A stretch of 7,407 nucleotides of DNA, from NCBI GenBank assembly GCA_021780705.1, contig JAJXYG010000278.1, positions 1 through 7,407 on the forward strand, written 5' to 3'. This document shows, in pieces, positions 1-5,551 of this stretch. This stretch comes from Bacteroidota bacterium. GTDB lineage: Bacteria; Bacteroidota; Bacteroidia; Chitinophagales; Chitinophagaceae. Position 1 is the stretch's first letter, and the number at the start of each line of letters is the position of its first letter. Below the pieces are notes generated by a model. The model had not been told where the DNA came from, ran no database searches, and saw only the letters and a list, made by a program, of their open reading frames with translations. Position numbers and translations under genes: made by a program.

Positions 1-1979
1 CATCCGGGTATTTCAAACCCTACCGGGACTGGATTTTTGAAATAGGCCTTACTCCTAACCGTATGGATGCCATGAGTCACCTGGGAGTAGCCAAGGATGT
101 ATGTGCCTACCTGTCCCACCACCTTAAAAAAGAAATCAGGGTGGTTTCCCCGCTGGCCCATAAATTCCAGGCAGGCGGCGCACCCGGTAATATCGCCGTC
201 CAGGTAGAAAACCCCGGACTCTGCGCCCGCTATTCCGGGGTGTTGATTTCGGGTATCAAAATTGCGCCTTCCCCGCTTTGGCTTCAACACAGACTCAAGA
301 GTATCGGCATCCGGCCGATCAGCAATATTGTGGATGTCACCAATTTTATTCTCCATGAAACGGGTCAGCCGCTGCATTCTTTTGACGCAGACAAGATCCG
401 GGGAAACGGGATTGTCGTACGCACCCTTCCTCAAGGAACCCCCTTTGTCACCCTGGACGGGAAATCGCGTACCCTGAACGGCGAAGAGATCATGATCTGT
501 GACCAGCAGGGCCATCCCCTGTGTTTTGGCGGGGTATTCGGAGGGTTGGATAGCGGGGTGAGTGAAACTACCACCCGGATCTTCCTGGAAAGTGCCTGGT
601 TCAACCCGGTACTGATCCGCAAAGCCTCCTTCCGTCATCACCTGAGGACGGAGGCCGCCATCCGGTTTGAAAAAGGAGTGGATATCGGGGGTACCGTGTC
701 GGTACTCAAAAGGGCAGCCCTGCTCATCCAGGAACTCTGCGGCGGAGAAATCTCCTCCCGGGTGGTGGATGTCTACCCTGAACCGCGGACACAAACGGAG
801 GTAACCCTGTCCAACCATTATTTGAAAAAAATCAGTGGAAAAAATTACCACCAGGATGCGGTGAAAAACATCCTGAAAAGCCTTAATTTTTCCATCGTCA
901 AGGAAGGTCTCGATGAAATCCGGGTCGCCGTTCCCTTCAGCAATCCTGACATCAGCCTTCCTGCCGATATCATTGAGGAGATCATGAGAATTGACGGGCT
1001 GGATAATATTGAGATTCCCTCGACGATCCGGATGGCGCCTGCCGTGGAACCGGCCGGAGTCGAGGCAGCCCTTCGCGAACGGGTAGCCCAGTGGCTGACC
1101 GGAAACGGCTTTTCGGAGATCTTTACCAATTCCATTACCAATGGCAATTATTTCGAAGGCCCCGGGAAGGACGAAGTGGTCACCATCATCAACAGCCTTA
1201 GCGAGGGACTTAATGTCATGAGGCCTTCCCTGATGCCGACCGGTCTGGAAACGGTAGCCTATAATCTGAACCGGAAAAACGAACAGTTGCTGTTTTTTGA
1301 ATTTGGGAAGACCTATTCGACCACCGCAAAGGGCAAATACCGGGAATCTGAGGCCCTCTCCCTGTTTTTCTGCGGGAACCGCAGACCCGGAGGCTGGAAC
1401 AGCCGGCCGGAGAAGGTAGACATATTCTTTGTCAAGGGGGTATGTACGACCCTGCTTTCCCTTGCCGGAGCGCAGGAGGCTTTCCAAACCTCCGCGCATC
1501 CCCAACTGGGCGAGCACTTCAGCTTCACCCTTGCCGGCGGAGAGGTGGTGGCCGAAGGGGGCAGGATCGCCCGGGAGGTACTGGAGCGGTTTTCCATCCG
1601 CCAGCCGGTATACTACCTGGAGATCCACTGGCAGAAACTCAAGGACCGCGGACTGAATCCCGGCAGGATTTCCTTTGCCGAAGTCCAGAAATTTCCTGCC
1701 GTGCAGCGCGACCTGGCCATCGTGGTCGATCAGAAAGTGGCCTACCGGCAAATAGAAGAATCGGTGGACGCCCTGGGTATGCGCAGGCTGGCGGGATACC
1801 AGCTCTTCGATGTCTTTGAAAGTGAAAAAATCGGGGCAGGCCGCAAATCGCTGGCCATGAGCTTCACTTTCCAGGACCCCGGGAAGACCCTGACCGATGA
1901 AGAGACCGACCAGATGATGCAAAAGATCATAAAAACCCTTGAAAAGGATCTCGAAGCCGAGATCCGGGGAAACAATTAG
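1..1979 (+). CDS. pheT: Phenylalanine--tRNA ligase beta subunit, 5'-truncated by window edge
   Basis: Beta chain of the cytoplasmic alpha2beta2 enzyme that charges tRNA-Phe. The reading frame is open from base 3, before the first ATG at 63, and the residues ahead of that ATG (ending EIGLTPNRMDAMSHLGVAKD) are family sequence, so the true start lies off the left edge. About 659 residues are visible. The family in this phylum usually has roughly 800, so about 150 N-terminal residues, including most of the OB-fold tRNA-binding domain, are missing. In order: the B3/B4 editing domain (about 200-760; SPLWLQHRLKSIGIRPISNIVDVTNF starts at 270 and is written here only to mark the spot by its first residues SPLWLQ; LRTEAAIRFEKGVD follows near 640), which in the family hydrolyses mischarged Tyr-tRNA-Phe; the B5 domain (about 795-1010, ADIIEEIMRIDGL); the catalytic-like core (about 1065-1655); and the C-terminal ferredoxin-fold anticodon-binding domain (about 1660-1965, FPAVQRDLAIVVD). 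No frameshift is seen. The next gene begins 3 nt after the stop. Confidence 0.97.
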   Translation, partial: SGYFKPYRDWIFEIGLTPNRMDAMSHLGVAKDVCAYLSHHLKKEIRVVSPLAHKFQAGGAPGNIAVQVENPGLCARYSGVLISGIKIAPSPLWLQHRLKSIGIRPISNIVDVTNFILHETGQPLHSFDADKIRGNGIVVRTLPQGTPFVTLDGKSRTLNGEEIMICDQQGHPLCFGGVFGGLDSGVSETTTRIFLESAWFNPVLIRKASFRHHLRTEAAIRFEKGVDIGGTVSVLKRAALLIQELCGGEISSRVVDVYPEPRTQTEVTLSNHYLKKISGKNYHQDAVKNILKSLNFSIVKEGLDEIRVAVPFSNPDISLPADIIEEIMRIDGLDNIEIPSTIRMAPAVEPAGVEAALRERVAQWLTGNGFSEIFTNSITNGNYFEGPGKDEVVTIINSLSEGLNVMRPSLMPTGLETVAYNLNRKNEQLLFFEFGKTYSTTAKGKYRESEALSLFFCGNRRPGGWNSRPEKVDIFFVKGVCTTLLSLAGAQEAFQTSAHPQLGEHFSFTLAGGEVVAEGGRIAREVLERFSIRQPVYYLEIHWQKLKDRGLNPGRISFAEVQKFPAVQRDLAIVVDQKVAYRQIEESVDALGMRRLAGYQLFDVFESEKIGAGRKSLAMSFTFQDPGKTLTDEETDQMMQKIIKTLEKDLEAEIRGNN

Positions 1980-1982
1980 TAT

Positions 1983-2270
1983 ATGGAGACCCTGGAAGGA
2001 CATTTGAACTCCCTGCAAGCCAAATTGCAGACCTTATTAAAGCGGATGGGCGCCCTGCAGAAGGAAAATGCACTCCTTTCAGCGGAGCTGCACACCCTGA
2101 AGGAAGCCCGTCGTGCGGGGGAGGAGCGGATCCAGACCCTGGAGCTGCAGCTCTCCGTCCTGAAGGCTTCCACTGAAAAGCTCTCCGGGCCCGAGAAGGC
2201 GGATTTTGAAAAGAGGATCAACCGATTTATCAAAGATCTCGATCAATGTATCGCGATATTAAATACCTGA
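1983..2270 (+). CDS. Small coiled-coil protein upstream of ZapA (ZauP/ZapB-like by position)
   Basis: A 95-residue, highly charged, almost wholly helical protein. Residues 1-65 show leucine-rich heptad spacing (LNSLQAKLQTLLKRMGALQ and onward), as expected of a parallel coiled coil. A proline at 70 then breaks the helix. A short C-terminal module (about 71-94, KRINRFIKDLDQCIAILN) resembles what I recall as the conserved end of this Bacteroidota family. There is no signal peptide or membrane segment, so it should be cytoplasmic. It starts 3 nt after the pheT stop and ends 1 nt before the zapA ATG, which suggests translational coupling. The function is not shown by sequence. By position and shape it is comparable to ZauP, the ZapA-upstream coiled-coil partner known in Caulobacter, and more loosely to ZapB. 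Confidence is high that it is a gene and moderate that it acts with ZapA. Confidence 0.87.
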   Translation: METLEGHLNSLQAKLQTLLKRMGALQKENALLSAELHTLKEARRAGEERIQTLELQLSVLKASTEKLSGPEKADFEKRINRFIKDLDQCIAILNT

Positions 2271-2271
2271 A

Positions 2272-2565
2272 ATGGCAAGCGAACTCATTCCCGTCAATAT
2301 CACCATTGGGGACCGCTCCTACCGGATCAAGATCCTGCCCTCCGACGAGGAGGCGGTCCGTAAATCCCTGAAACGGATCCACGACAAGATCCTGGAATTC
2401 AGGACCCAGTTTGCCGGCAAGGACATGCAGGACTATATTTCCATGGTCCTGATCTGGTATGCCACCCAGCCCGTGGACGACCCTTCGTTGGATCCCGTCT
2501 CCCAGGAAGCCCTGCTGGAGAAATTGCGAAAAATGGAGTCCCAGATCGATCCATTCCTGCCCTGA
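2272..2565 (+). CDS. zapA: Cell division protein ZapA
   Basis: A 97-residue ZapA-family protein, the usual length. ZapA is a cytoplasmic tetramer that bundles and aligns FtsZ filaments in the Z-ring. The N-terminal globular part (about 4-46) reads VNITIGDRSYRIKI, the typical opening strand pair that binds FtsZ, followed by the helix DEEAVRKSLKRIHDKI. A long C-terminal helix (about 50-93; KDMQDYISMVLIWYATQ, then EALLEKLRKMESQI) is the dimer/tetramer stalk. The ATG is 1 nt after the stop of the coiled-coil gene, so its translation probably depends on ribosomes arriving from that gene. Neither partner has a convincing Shine-Dalgarno sequence, as is common in this phylum. It appears to be the last gene of the pheT operon. 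No canonical terminator is visible after it, so some read-through into rny is possible. Confidence 0.93.
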   Translation: MASELIPVNITIGDRSYRIKILPSDEEAVRKSLKRIHDKILEFRTQFAGKDMQDYISMVLIWYATQPVDDPSLDPVSQEALLEKLRKMESQIDPFLP

Positions 2566-2644
2566 ACCCCCGGAAAGCCAGATTACCGGACCCTCCAAAA
2601 CCCCATTGCGCTGAATTTTAGCATTATTTAAATGGAAACCGAAA

Positions 2645-2675
2645 CTGATTTATCCATATTATTTATATACCTTCG
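2645..2675 (+). promoter_or_regulatory. Candidate Bacteroidota-type promoter for rny
   Basis: TACCTTCG at 2668-2675 matches the Bacteroidota -7 box TAnnTTTG at all but one position, and CTG at 2645-2647 lies 20 nt upstream as a weak -33 element. It sits in the AT-rich 190 bp gap between zapA and rny. Transcription from here would give a leader of about 70-75 nt before the rny ATG at 2756. The imperfect boxes make this a tentative call. Confidence 0.45.
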
Positions 2676-2755
2676 TCTATTACCAAATTTTGTAAGAGAA
2701 AGATTGCTTGCAAGTGGATTATAGATCATGAACCGATTTAAATCATTAAAAAACA

Positions 2756-4318
2756 ATGGAAAATCTATTCCCAATAATAATTGGTGCAGTCGCTTTAGTA
2801 GTGGGCGTCATCCTGGGTAAACTGTTATTTGCCAAAAACAACCAAAAGCAAATAGAAGCCGCTGAGCTTCAGGCACAAAAGATCATCTCCGACGCCCAGA
2901 TCCAGGCAGAAACGATCAAGAAGGAAAAACAACTGGAGGCCAAAGAGAAATTTGTACAGCTTAAGGGAGAGTATGACAAGGAAGTCTATCAGCGCAACCA
3001 GAAGTTGAATGAGGCGGAAAACCGGATTAAGCAAAAGGAACAGTCCATCAACCAGAAGGACCAGCATGTGGAGCGGATCATCAAGGAGAACCAGGCCATC
3101 AAGGAAGCCCTGAACCGCCAGATTGAAGTGGTCAATATCAAACGCACTGAACTGGAAAAGCACCAGGAAGAACATATCCGCCGCCTGGAAAAGGTGGCCG
3201 AACTCTCTGCCGAGCAGGCAAAAACCCAGCTTATTGAATCGCTGAAAAGCGAAGCCAATTCCCAGGCACTGATCATCCAGCAGGAGATCCTGGATGATGC
3301 CCGTCTCAGAGCCAATAAGGAAGCCCGAAAAATTATCATACAGACCATTCAGCGGACCGCGGCCGAACAGGCCATTGAAAATGCGATCACCGTATTTAAC
3401 CTGGAAAGTGATGAAATCAAGGGATCCATTATCGGCCGGGAAGGACGCAACATCCGGGCCATTGAAGCCGCCACCGGGGTGGACCTCATCGTGGATGATA
3501 CCCCGGAAGCCATCATACTTTCCTCTTTTGATCCCTTGAGAAGGGAGGTGGCCAGGTTGTCGCTGCAAAGACTGGTAGCCGACGGAAGAATTCATCCGGC
3601 CCGGATTGAAGAAATCGTGGAAAAGACCCGCCGGCAGCTGGAAGAGCAGATCATGGAAATCGGGGAAAGGACAGTCATTGAACTGGGGATTCACGGGCTG
3701 CACAAGGAACTGGTGCGGATCGTGGGCAAGATGCGTTTTCGTTCTTCCTACGGGCAGAACCTGCTGATGCACAGCCGGGAAGTAGCCAACCTCTGCGGGG
3801 TTATGGCCGCCGAACTGGGTATGAATGTGAAACTGGCCAAGAGGGCAGGGCTGCTTCATGACATCGGCAAGGTACCTGATGATGAAACCGAACTGAGCCA
3901 CGCCCTGCTGGGGATGAAACTGGCTGAAAAATACGGGGAAAATCCGGCGGTATGCAATGCCATCGGAGCCCACCACGACGAAGTGGAAATGCAATACGTC
4001 ATTTCACCGGTGATCCAGGCCTGCGACTCCATGAGCGGTGCCCGTCCGGGTGCCCGTCGAGAAATCATGCAGCAATACCTGCAGCGGATCAAGGACCTTG
4101 AGAACCTGGCCCTTACCTATGAAGGGGTGGAAAAGGCCTACGCCATCCAGGCAGGCCGCGAACTCCGGGTAATCGTGGAAGCGGAAAAAGTCAGTGACGG
4201 GGACAGCGACCGGCTCAGTTTTGAAATCGCCCAGAAGATACAGACCGAGATGACCTATCCCGGTCAGATCAAGGTGACTGTCATCCGGGAGAAAAGGGCG
4301 GTGAATGTGGCCAGATAG
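2756..4318 (+). CDS. rny: Ribonuclease Y, membrane-anchored endoribonuclease
   Basis: A 520-residue RNase Y of normal length, the endoribonuclease that starts decay and processing of many mRNAs from the inner face of the membrane. Residues 5-25 form a single N-terminal membrane anchor ([17 protein letters not shown]). Residues 28 to about 205 are a long Lys/Glu/Gln-rich coiled coil. The KH RNA-binding domain (about 215-280) carries its GxxG loop as GREG at 227-230. The HD metal-dependent phosphodiesterase domain follows, with candidate metal ligands His339 (LLMHS), His368-Asp369 (LLHDIGK), His406-His407-Asp408 and Asp424 ([14 protein letters not shown]); all the expected residues are present. 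The ATG is the only start that gives the anchor at the N-terminus; it has an A-rich stretch rather than a Shine-Dalgarno upstream, as is usual in this phylum. The gene follows zapA by 190 bp and probably has its own promoter. No terminator is obvious after it. Confidence 0.97.
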   Translation: MENLFPIIIGAVALVVGVILGKLLFAKNNQKQIEAAELQAQKIISDAQIQAETIKKEKQLEAKEKFVQLKGEYDKEVYQRNQKLNEAENRIKQKEQSINQKDQHVERIIKENQAIKEALNRQIEVVNIKRTELEKHQEEHIRRLEKVAELSAEQAKTQLIESLKSEANSQALIIQQEILDDARLRANKEARKIIIQTIQRTAAEQAIENAITVFNLESDEIKGSIIGREGRNIRAIEAATGVDLIVDDTPEAIILSSFDPLRREVARLSLQRLVADGRIHPARIEEIVEKTRRQLEEQIMEIGERTVIELGIHGLHKELVRIVGKMRFRSSYGQNLLMHSREVANLCGVMAAELGMNVKLAKRAGLLHDIGKVPDDETELSHALLGMKLAEKYGENPAVCNAIGAHHDEVEMQYVISPVIQACDSMSGARPGARREIMQQYLQRIKDLENLALTYEGVEKAYAIQAGRELRVIVEAEKVSDGDSDRLSFEIAQKIQTEMTYPGQIKVTVIREKRAVNVAR

Positions 4319-4367
4319 GCAGCGGGACGGATTTGCAGAATAATCCTCAAAAATTATCAAATCCTCC

Positions 4368-4397
4368 TTCATAAATAAAAAAAATCGACTACCTTTG
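4368..4397 (+). promoter_or_regulatory. Bacteroidota-type promoter for rplS
   Basis: TACCTTTG at 4390-4397 is an exact match to the -7 consensus TAnnTTTG. TTC at 4368-4370, exactly 19 nt upstream, is a degenerate -33 element. The box lies 21 nt before the rplS ATG, so the expected leader is only about 15 nt, too short for a structured ribosomal-protein leader. Confidence 0.8.
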
Positions 4398-4418
4398 CAC
4401 TCCTAAAATTTTACAATC

Positions 4419-4769
4419 ATGAACGCAGCTGCATTTGTTCACGACCAGTTATTGCAGAAAAAAGAATTTCCGAATTTCAAACCGGGGGACAATGTTACTG
4501 TCAACTATAAGATACAGGAAGGCAATAAGGAACGTATCCAGAGTTTTAAAGGAGACGTGATCAAAAGGCAGGGCCAGGGAGGCACCGCCACCTTTACGGT
4601 TCGTAAAATCAGTGACGGAATCGGAGTTGAGCGGCTTTTCCCGCTGTATTCCCCCAATATTGACAGCATCAAACTGCATAAAGTGGGTAAGGTGCGCCGT
4701 TCCAAGCTCTATTACCTGCGTGAACGCAGTGGCAAGAGCGCAAGGATCAGCGAAAAGCGAGTAAAATAA
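4419..4769 (+). CDS. rplS: 50S ribosomal protein L19
   Basis: A 116-residue bL19, the family's normal length, a large-subunit protein located at the interface with the 30S subunit. Recognisable landmarks are the opening SH3-like barrel segment ([20 protein letters not shown], residues 20-39), [16 protein letters not shown] in the middle, and the strongly conserved block [18 protein letters not shown] followed by [20 protein letters not shown] near the C-terminus. The tail is rich in Lys and Arg, as expected for an rRNA-binding protein. It is a single-gene unit here: its own TAnnTTTG promoter lies 21 nt upstream and a strong hairpin terminator follows. It is not linked to trmD/rimM/rpsP, the partners it has in many other bacteria. 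Confidence 0.98.
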   Translation: MNAAAFVHDQLLQKKEFPNFKPGDNVTVNYKIQEGNKERIQSFKGDVIKRQGQGGTATFTVRKISDGIGVERLFPLYSPNIDSIKLHKVGKVRRSKLYYLRERSGKSARISEKRVK

Positions 4770-4786
4770 TTTTTCATAAAAATCTA

Positions 4787-4828
4787 AAAAAAACCCGGAC
4801 GCTATTGTTTTCCGGGTTTTTGTTTTTT
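4787..4828 (+). terminator. Rho-independent terminator after rplS
   Basis: Left arm AAACCCGGA (4791-4799) pairs perfectly with right arm TCCGGGTTT (4811-4819) around an 11-nt loop. The stem is extended by A:T pairs and followed by a T-rich tract to 4828. The A-run before the left arm would also serve as a U-tract on the other strand, so it could act in both directions. Confidence 0.92.
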
Positions 4829-4843
4829 ATTATTGCATGTCCA

Positions 4844-4857
4844 GGCACCCGGGTGCC
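4844..4857. repeat. Perfect 14-bp GC-rich palindrome
   Basis: GGCACCCGGGTGCC is its own reverse complement. It lies just after the rplS terminator and 24 nt before the mini-lipoprotein ATG, so it could be a protein-binding site or fold as a small hairpin in that gene's leader. It shares the core CCCGGGT with the second palindrome after the gene. The function is unknown. Confidence 0.6.
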
Positions 4858-4881
4858 ATTCAACGATCCAAAAACCAATCT

Positions 4882-5007
4882 ATGAAACGCAACCTCATTG
4901 TTTTAGCCATTCTTTCCTCCATAGTACTTTACTCCTGCGCCCGTGCGATTTCTCCTTATGAAGCGGCACACGGCAGGGCCAAATGCGGCCGCTATATCGG
5001 CAGATAG
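4882..5007 (+). CDS. Tiny predicted lipoprotein, 41 residues
   Basis: A short ORF with a complete lipoprotein signal: positively charged start MKRN, hydrophobic core LIVLAILSSIVL, and lipobox LYSC with the lipidated cysteine at residue 19. Cleavage by signal peptidase II would leave a mature peptide of only 23 residues (CARAISPYEAAHGRAKCGRY, then three more), with a second cysteine at 35 and a basic end. It is probably anchored to the inner or outer membrane facing the periplasm. I recall short Bacteroidota proteins with a similar SPYEAA...GRAKCG tail, so I think this is a conserved uncharacterised family rather than a chance ORF, but I cannot check this. It lies between the rplS terminator and the tatA promoter. 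A weak promoter, TATTATTG at 4828-4835 with ATTG at 4804-4807 (20-nt spacing), overlaps the rplS terminator. The function is unknown. Confidence 0.72.
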   Translation: MKRNLIVLAILSSIVLYSCARAISPYEAAHGRAKCGRYIGR

Positions 5008-5016
5008 GCCTTTTCA

Positions 5017-5042
5017 GGGAGCCCGGGGGACCCCCGGGTCCC
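5017..5042. repeat. GC-rich inverted repeat between mini-lipoprotein and tatA
   Basis: CCCGGGGG (5022-5029) and CCCCCGGG (5031-5038) are perfect arms around a single A. GGGA (5017-5020) and TCCC (5039-5042) extend the pairing, leaving G5021 bulged. In RNA this would be a very stable hairpin 9 nt after the lipoprotein stop. No T-run follows, so it is not a canonical terminator. It could protect an mRNA 3' end or pause polymerase ahead of the tatA promoter. Confidence 0.6.
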
Positions 5043-5075
5043 AAAAGCAAAAAGGTTACTAAATTTTGCGATAAT

Positions 5076-5106
5076 TTTTTACTGATTGCTTTTTAGTATA
5101 TCTTTG
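5076..5106 (+). promoter_or_regulatory. Bacteroidota-type promoter for tatA
   Basis: TATCTTTG at 5099-5106 matches TAnnTTTG exactly. TTTT at 5076-5079, 19 nt upstream, is a degenerate -33 element. The -7 box ends 21 nt before the ATG at 5128, the same spacing as at rplS. It lies inside the extension that an upstream TTG start at 5086 would need, which argues for the ATG at 5128. Confidence 0.8.
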
Positions 5107-5127
5107 GGATTGTCAAAAAATTACACC

Positions 5128-5391
5128 ATGGGAGATTTATTCAGCGGCCCGCATATAATTCTGATAGCACTGGTACTGCTGCTTCTTTTTGGAGGCAAGA
5201 AGATACCTGAACTGATGAGAGGACTGGGCAAGGGAATCAGGGAATTCAAGGACGCCAAGGACAACGTGGCCAAAGAAATTGAAGACCACATTAATAGTAC
5301 GGATCAACCAAAGATCTCCAGTACGAGCTCTTCAGTTTCCAGCAGTTCCAGCACCCCGCTGCCGGCCATCAGAGAAAACAAGACCGCATAA
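5128..5391 (+). CDS. tatA: Sec-independent translocase protein TatA
   Basis: An 87-residue TatA, the small subunit that assembles around TatC to let folded twin-arginine precursors cross the inner membrane. A short N-terminal segment (MGDLFSGPH) leads into one membrane helix (about 9-21, [13 protein letters not shown]), the FG hinge at Phe21-Gly22, then an amphipathic helix (about 24-55, [20 protein letters not shown]) with the conserved Phe40. The last 35 residues are Ser/Thr-rich and probably unstructured. The frame is open from a TTG at 5086, but that longer form would put 14 residues before the family N-terminus and would overlap the promoter, so I chose the ATG at 5128. His9 sits where E. 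coli TatA has Gln8. No tatB is nearby, which fits a two-component TatA/TatC system. tatC follows after a terminator. Confidence 0.95.
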   Translation: MGDLFSGPHIILIALVLLLLFGGKKIPELMRGLGKGIREFKDAKDNVAKEIEDHINSTDQPKISSTSSSVSSSSSTPLPAIRENKTA

Positions 5392-5429
5392 AAAATAATC
5401 AATCCGGTTTTCAATTATTTAAAAAAATT

Positions 5430-5460
5430 ACCCGCAATTTTTTGTGGGTTTTTTTATTTT
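5430..5460 (+). terminator. Rho-independent terminator after tatA
   Basis: CCCGCAA (5431-5437) pairs with TTGTGGG (5442-5448) with one G:U wobble, around a 4-nt T loop, and is followed by a run of T to about 5460. The preceding A-run would extend the stem and make it usable on either strand. It separates tatA transcription from tatC. Confidence 0.9.
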
Positions 5461-5491
5461 CGGGCCAATTATTTTTTGATAAAACAAAGCT

Positions 5492-5522
5492 ATTGGGAAG
5501 TAAAATCATTGTTTTACTTTTA
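5492..5522 (+). promoter_or_regulatory. Candidate promoter for tatC-gatA
   Basis: ATTG at 5492-5495 and TACTTTTA at 5515-5522 are separated by 19 nt, the usual Bacteroidota spacing. The -7 box has A instead of the final G. A promoter is expected here because a strong terminator closes tatA just upstream. Confidence 0.45.
5498..5519. promoter_or_regulatory. Dyad symmetry in the tatC promoter spacer
   Basis: AAGTAAAA (5498-5505) and TTTTACTT (5512-5519) are perfect 8-bp inverted arms separated by the 6-nt TCATTG. The dyad occupies the region between the proposed -33 and -7 boxes, where a dimeric repressor could block transcription. It is AT-rich, so chance cannot be excluded. No T-tract places it as a terminator. 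Confidence 0.4.
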
Positions 5523-5551
5523 TCCCCTAACTTCCAGGAGTCACCATATAC

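Noticed and set aside
2735..2744. 10-bp palindrome GATTTAAATC just before rny, and an 8-bp palindrome CTTGCAAG at 2707-2714.
   Set aside because: Short palindromes in AT-rich DNA are expected by chance; no pairing partner or known operator is recognised.
2728..2820. A 30-codon ORF starting ATG 2728 that overlaps the rny start in another frame, as a possible leader peptide.
   Set aside because: It mostly reads rny coding sequence out of frame, has no recognisable motif or ribosome site, and is short enough to be chance.
2825..3994. A 389-codon open frame on the minus strand inside rny.
   Set aside because: It is a shadow of the coiled-coil codon pattern on the opposite strand; the composition is unlike a real protein, and rny is unambiguous.
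4329..4346. GGATT and AATCC inverted arms after rny as a possible terminator.
   Set aside because: The stem is only 5 bp with an 8-nt loop and no T-run follows.
4342..4366. Direct repeat AATCCTC (4342-4348 and 4360-4366) upstream of rplS.
   Set aside because: Seven bases repeated once in a short region is weak evidence for a binding-site array.
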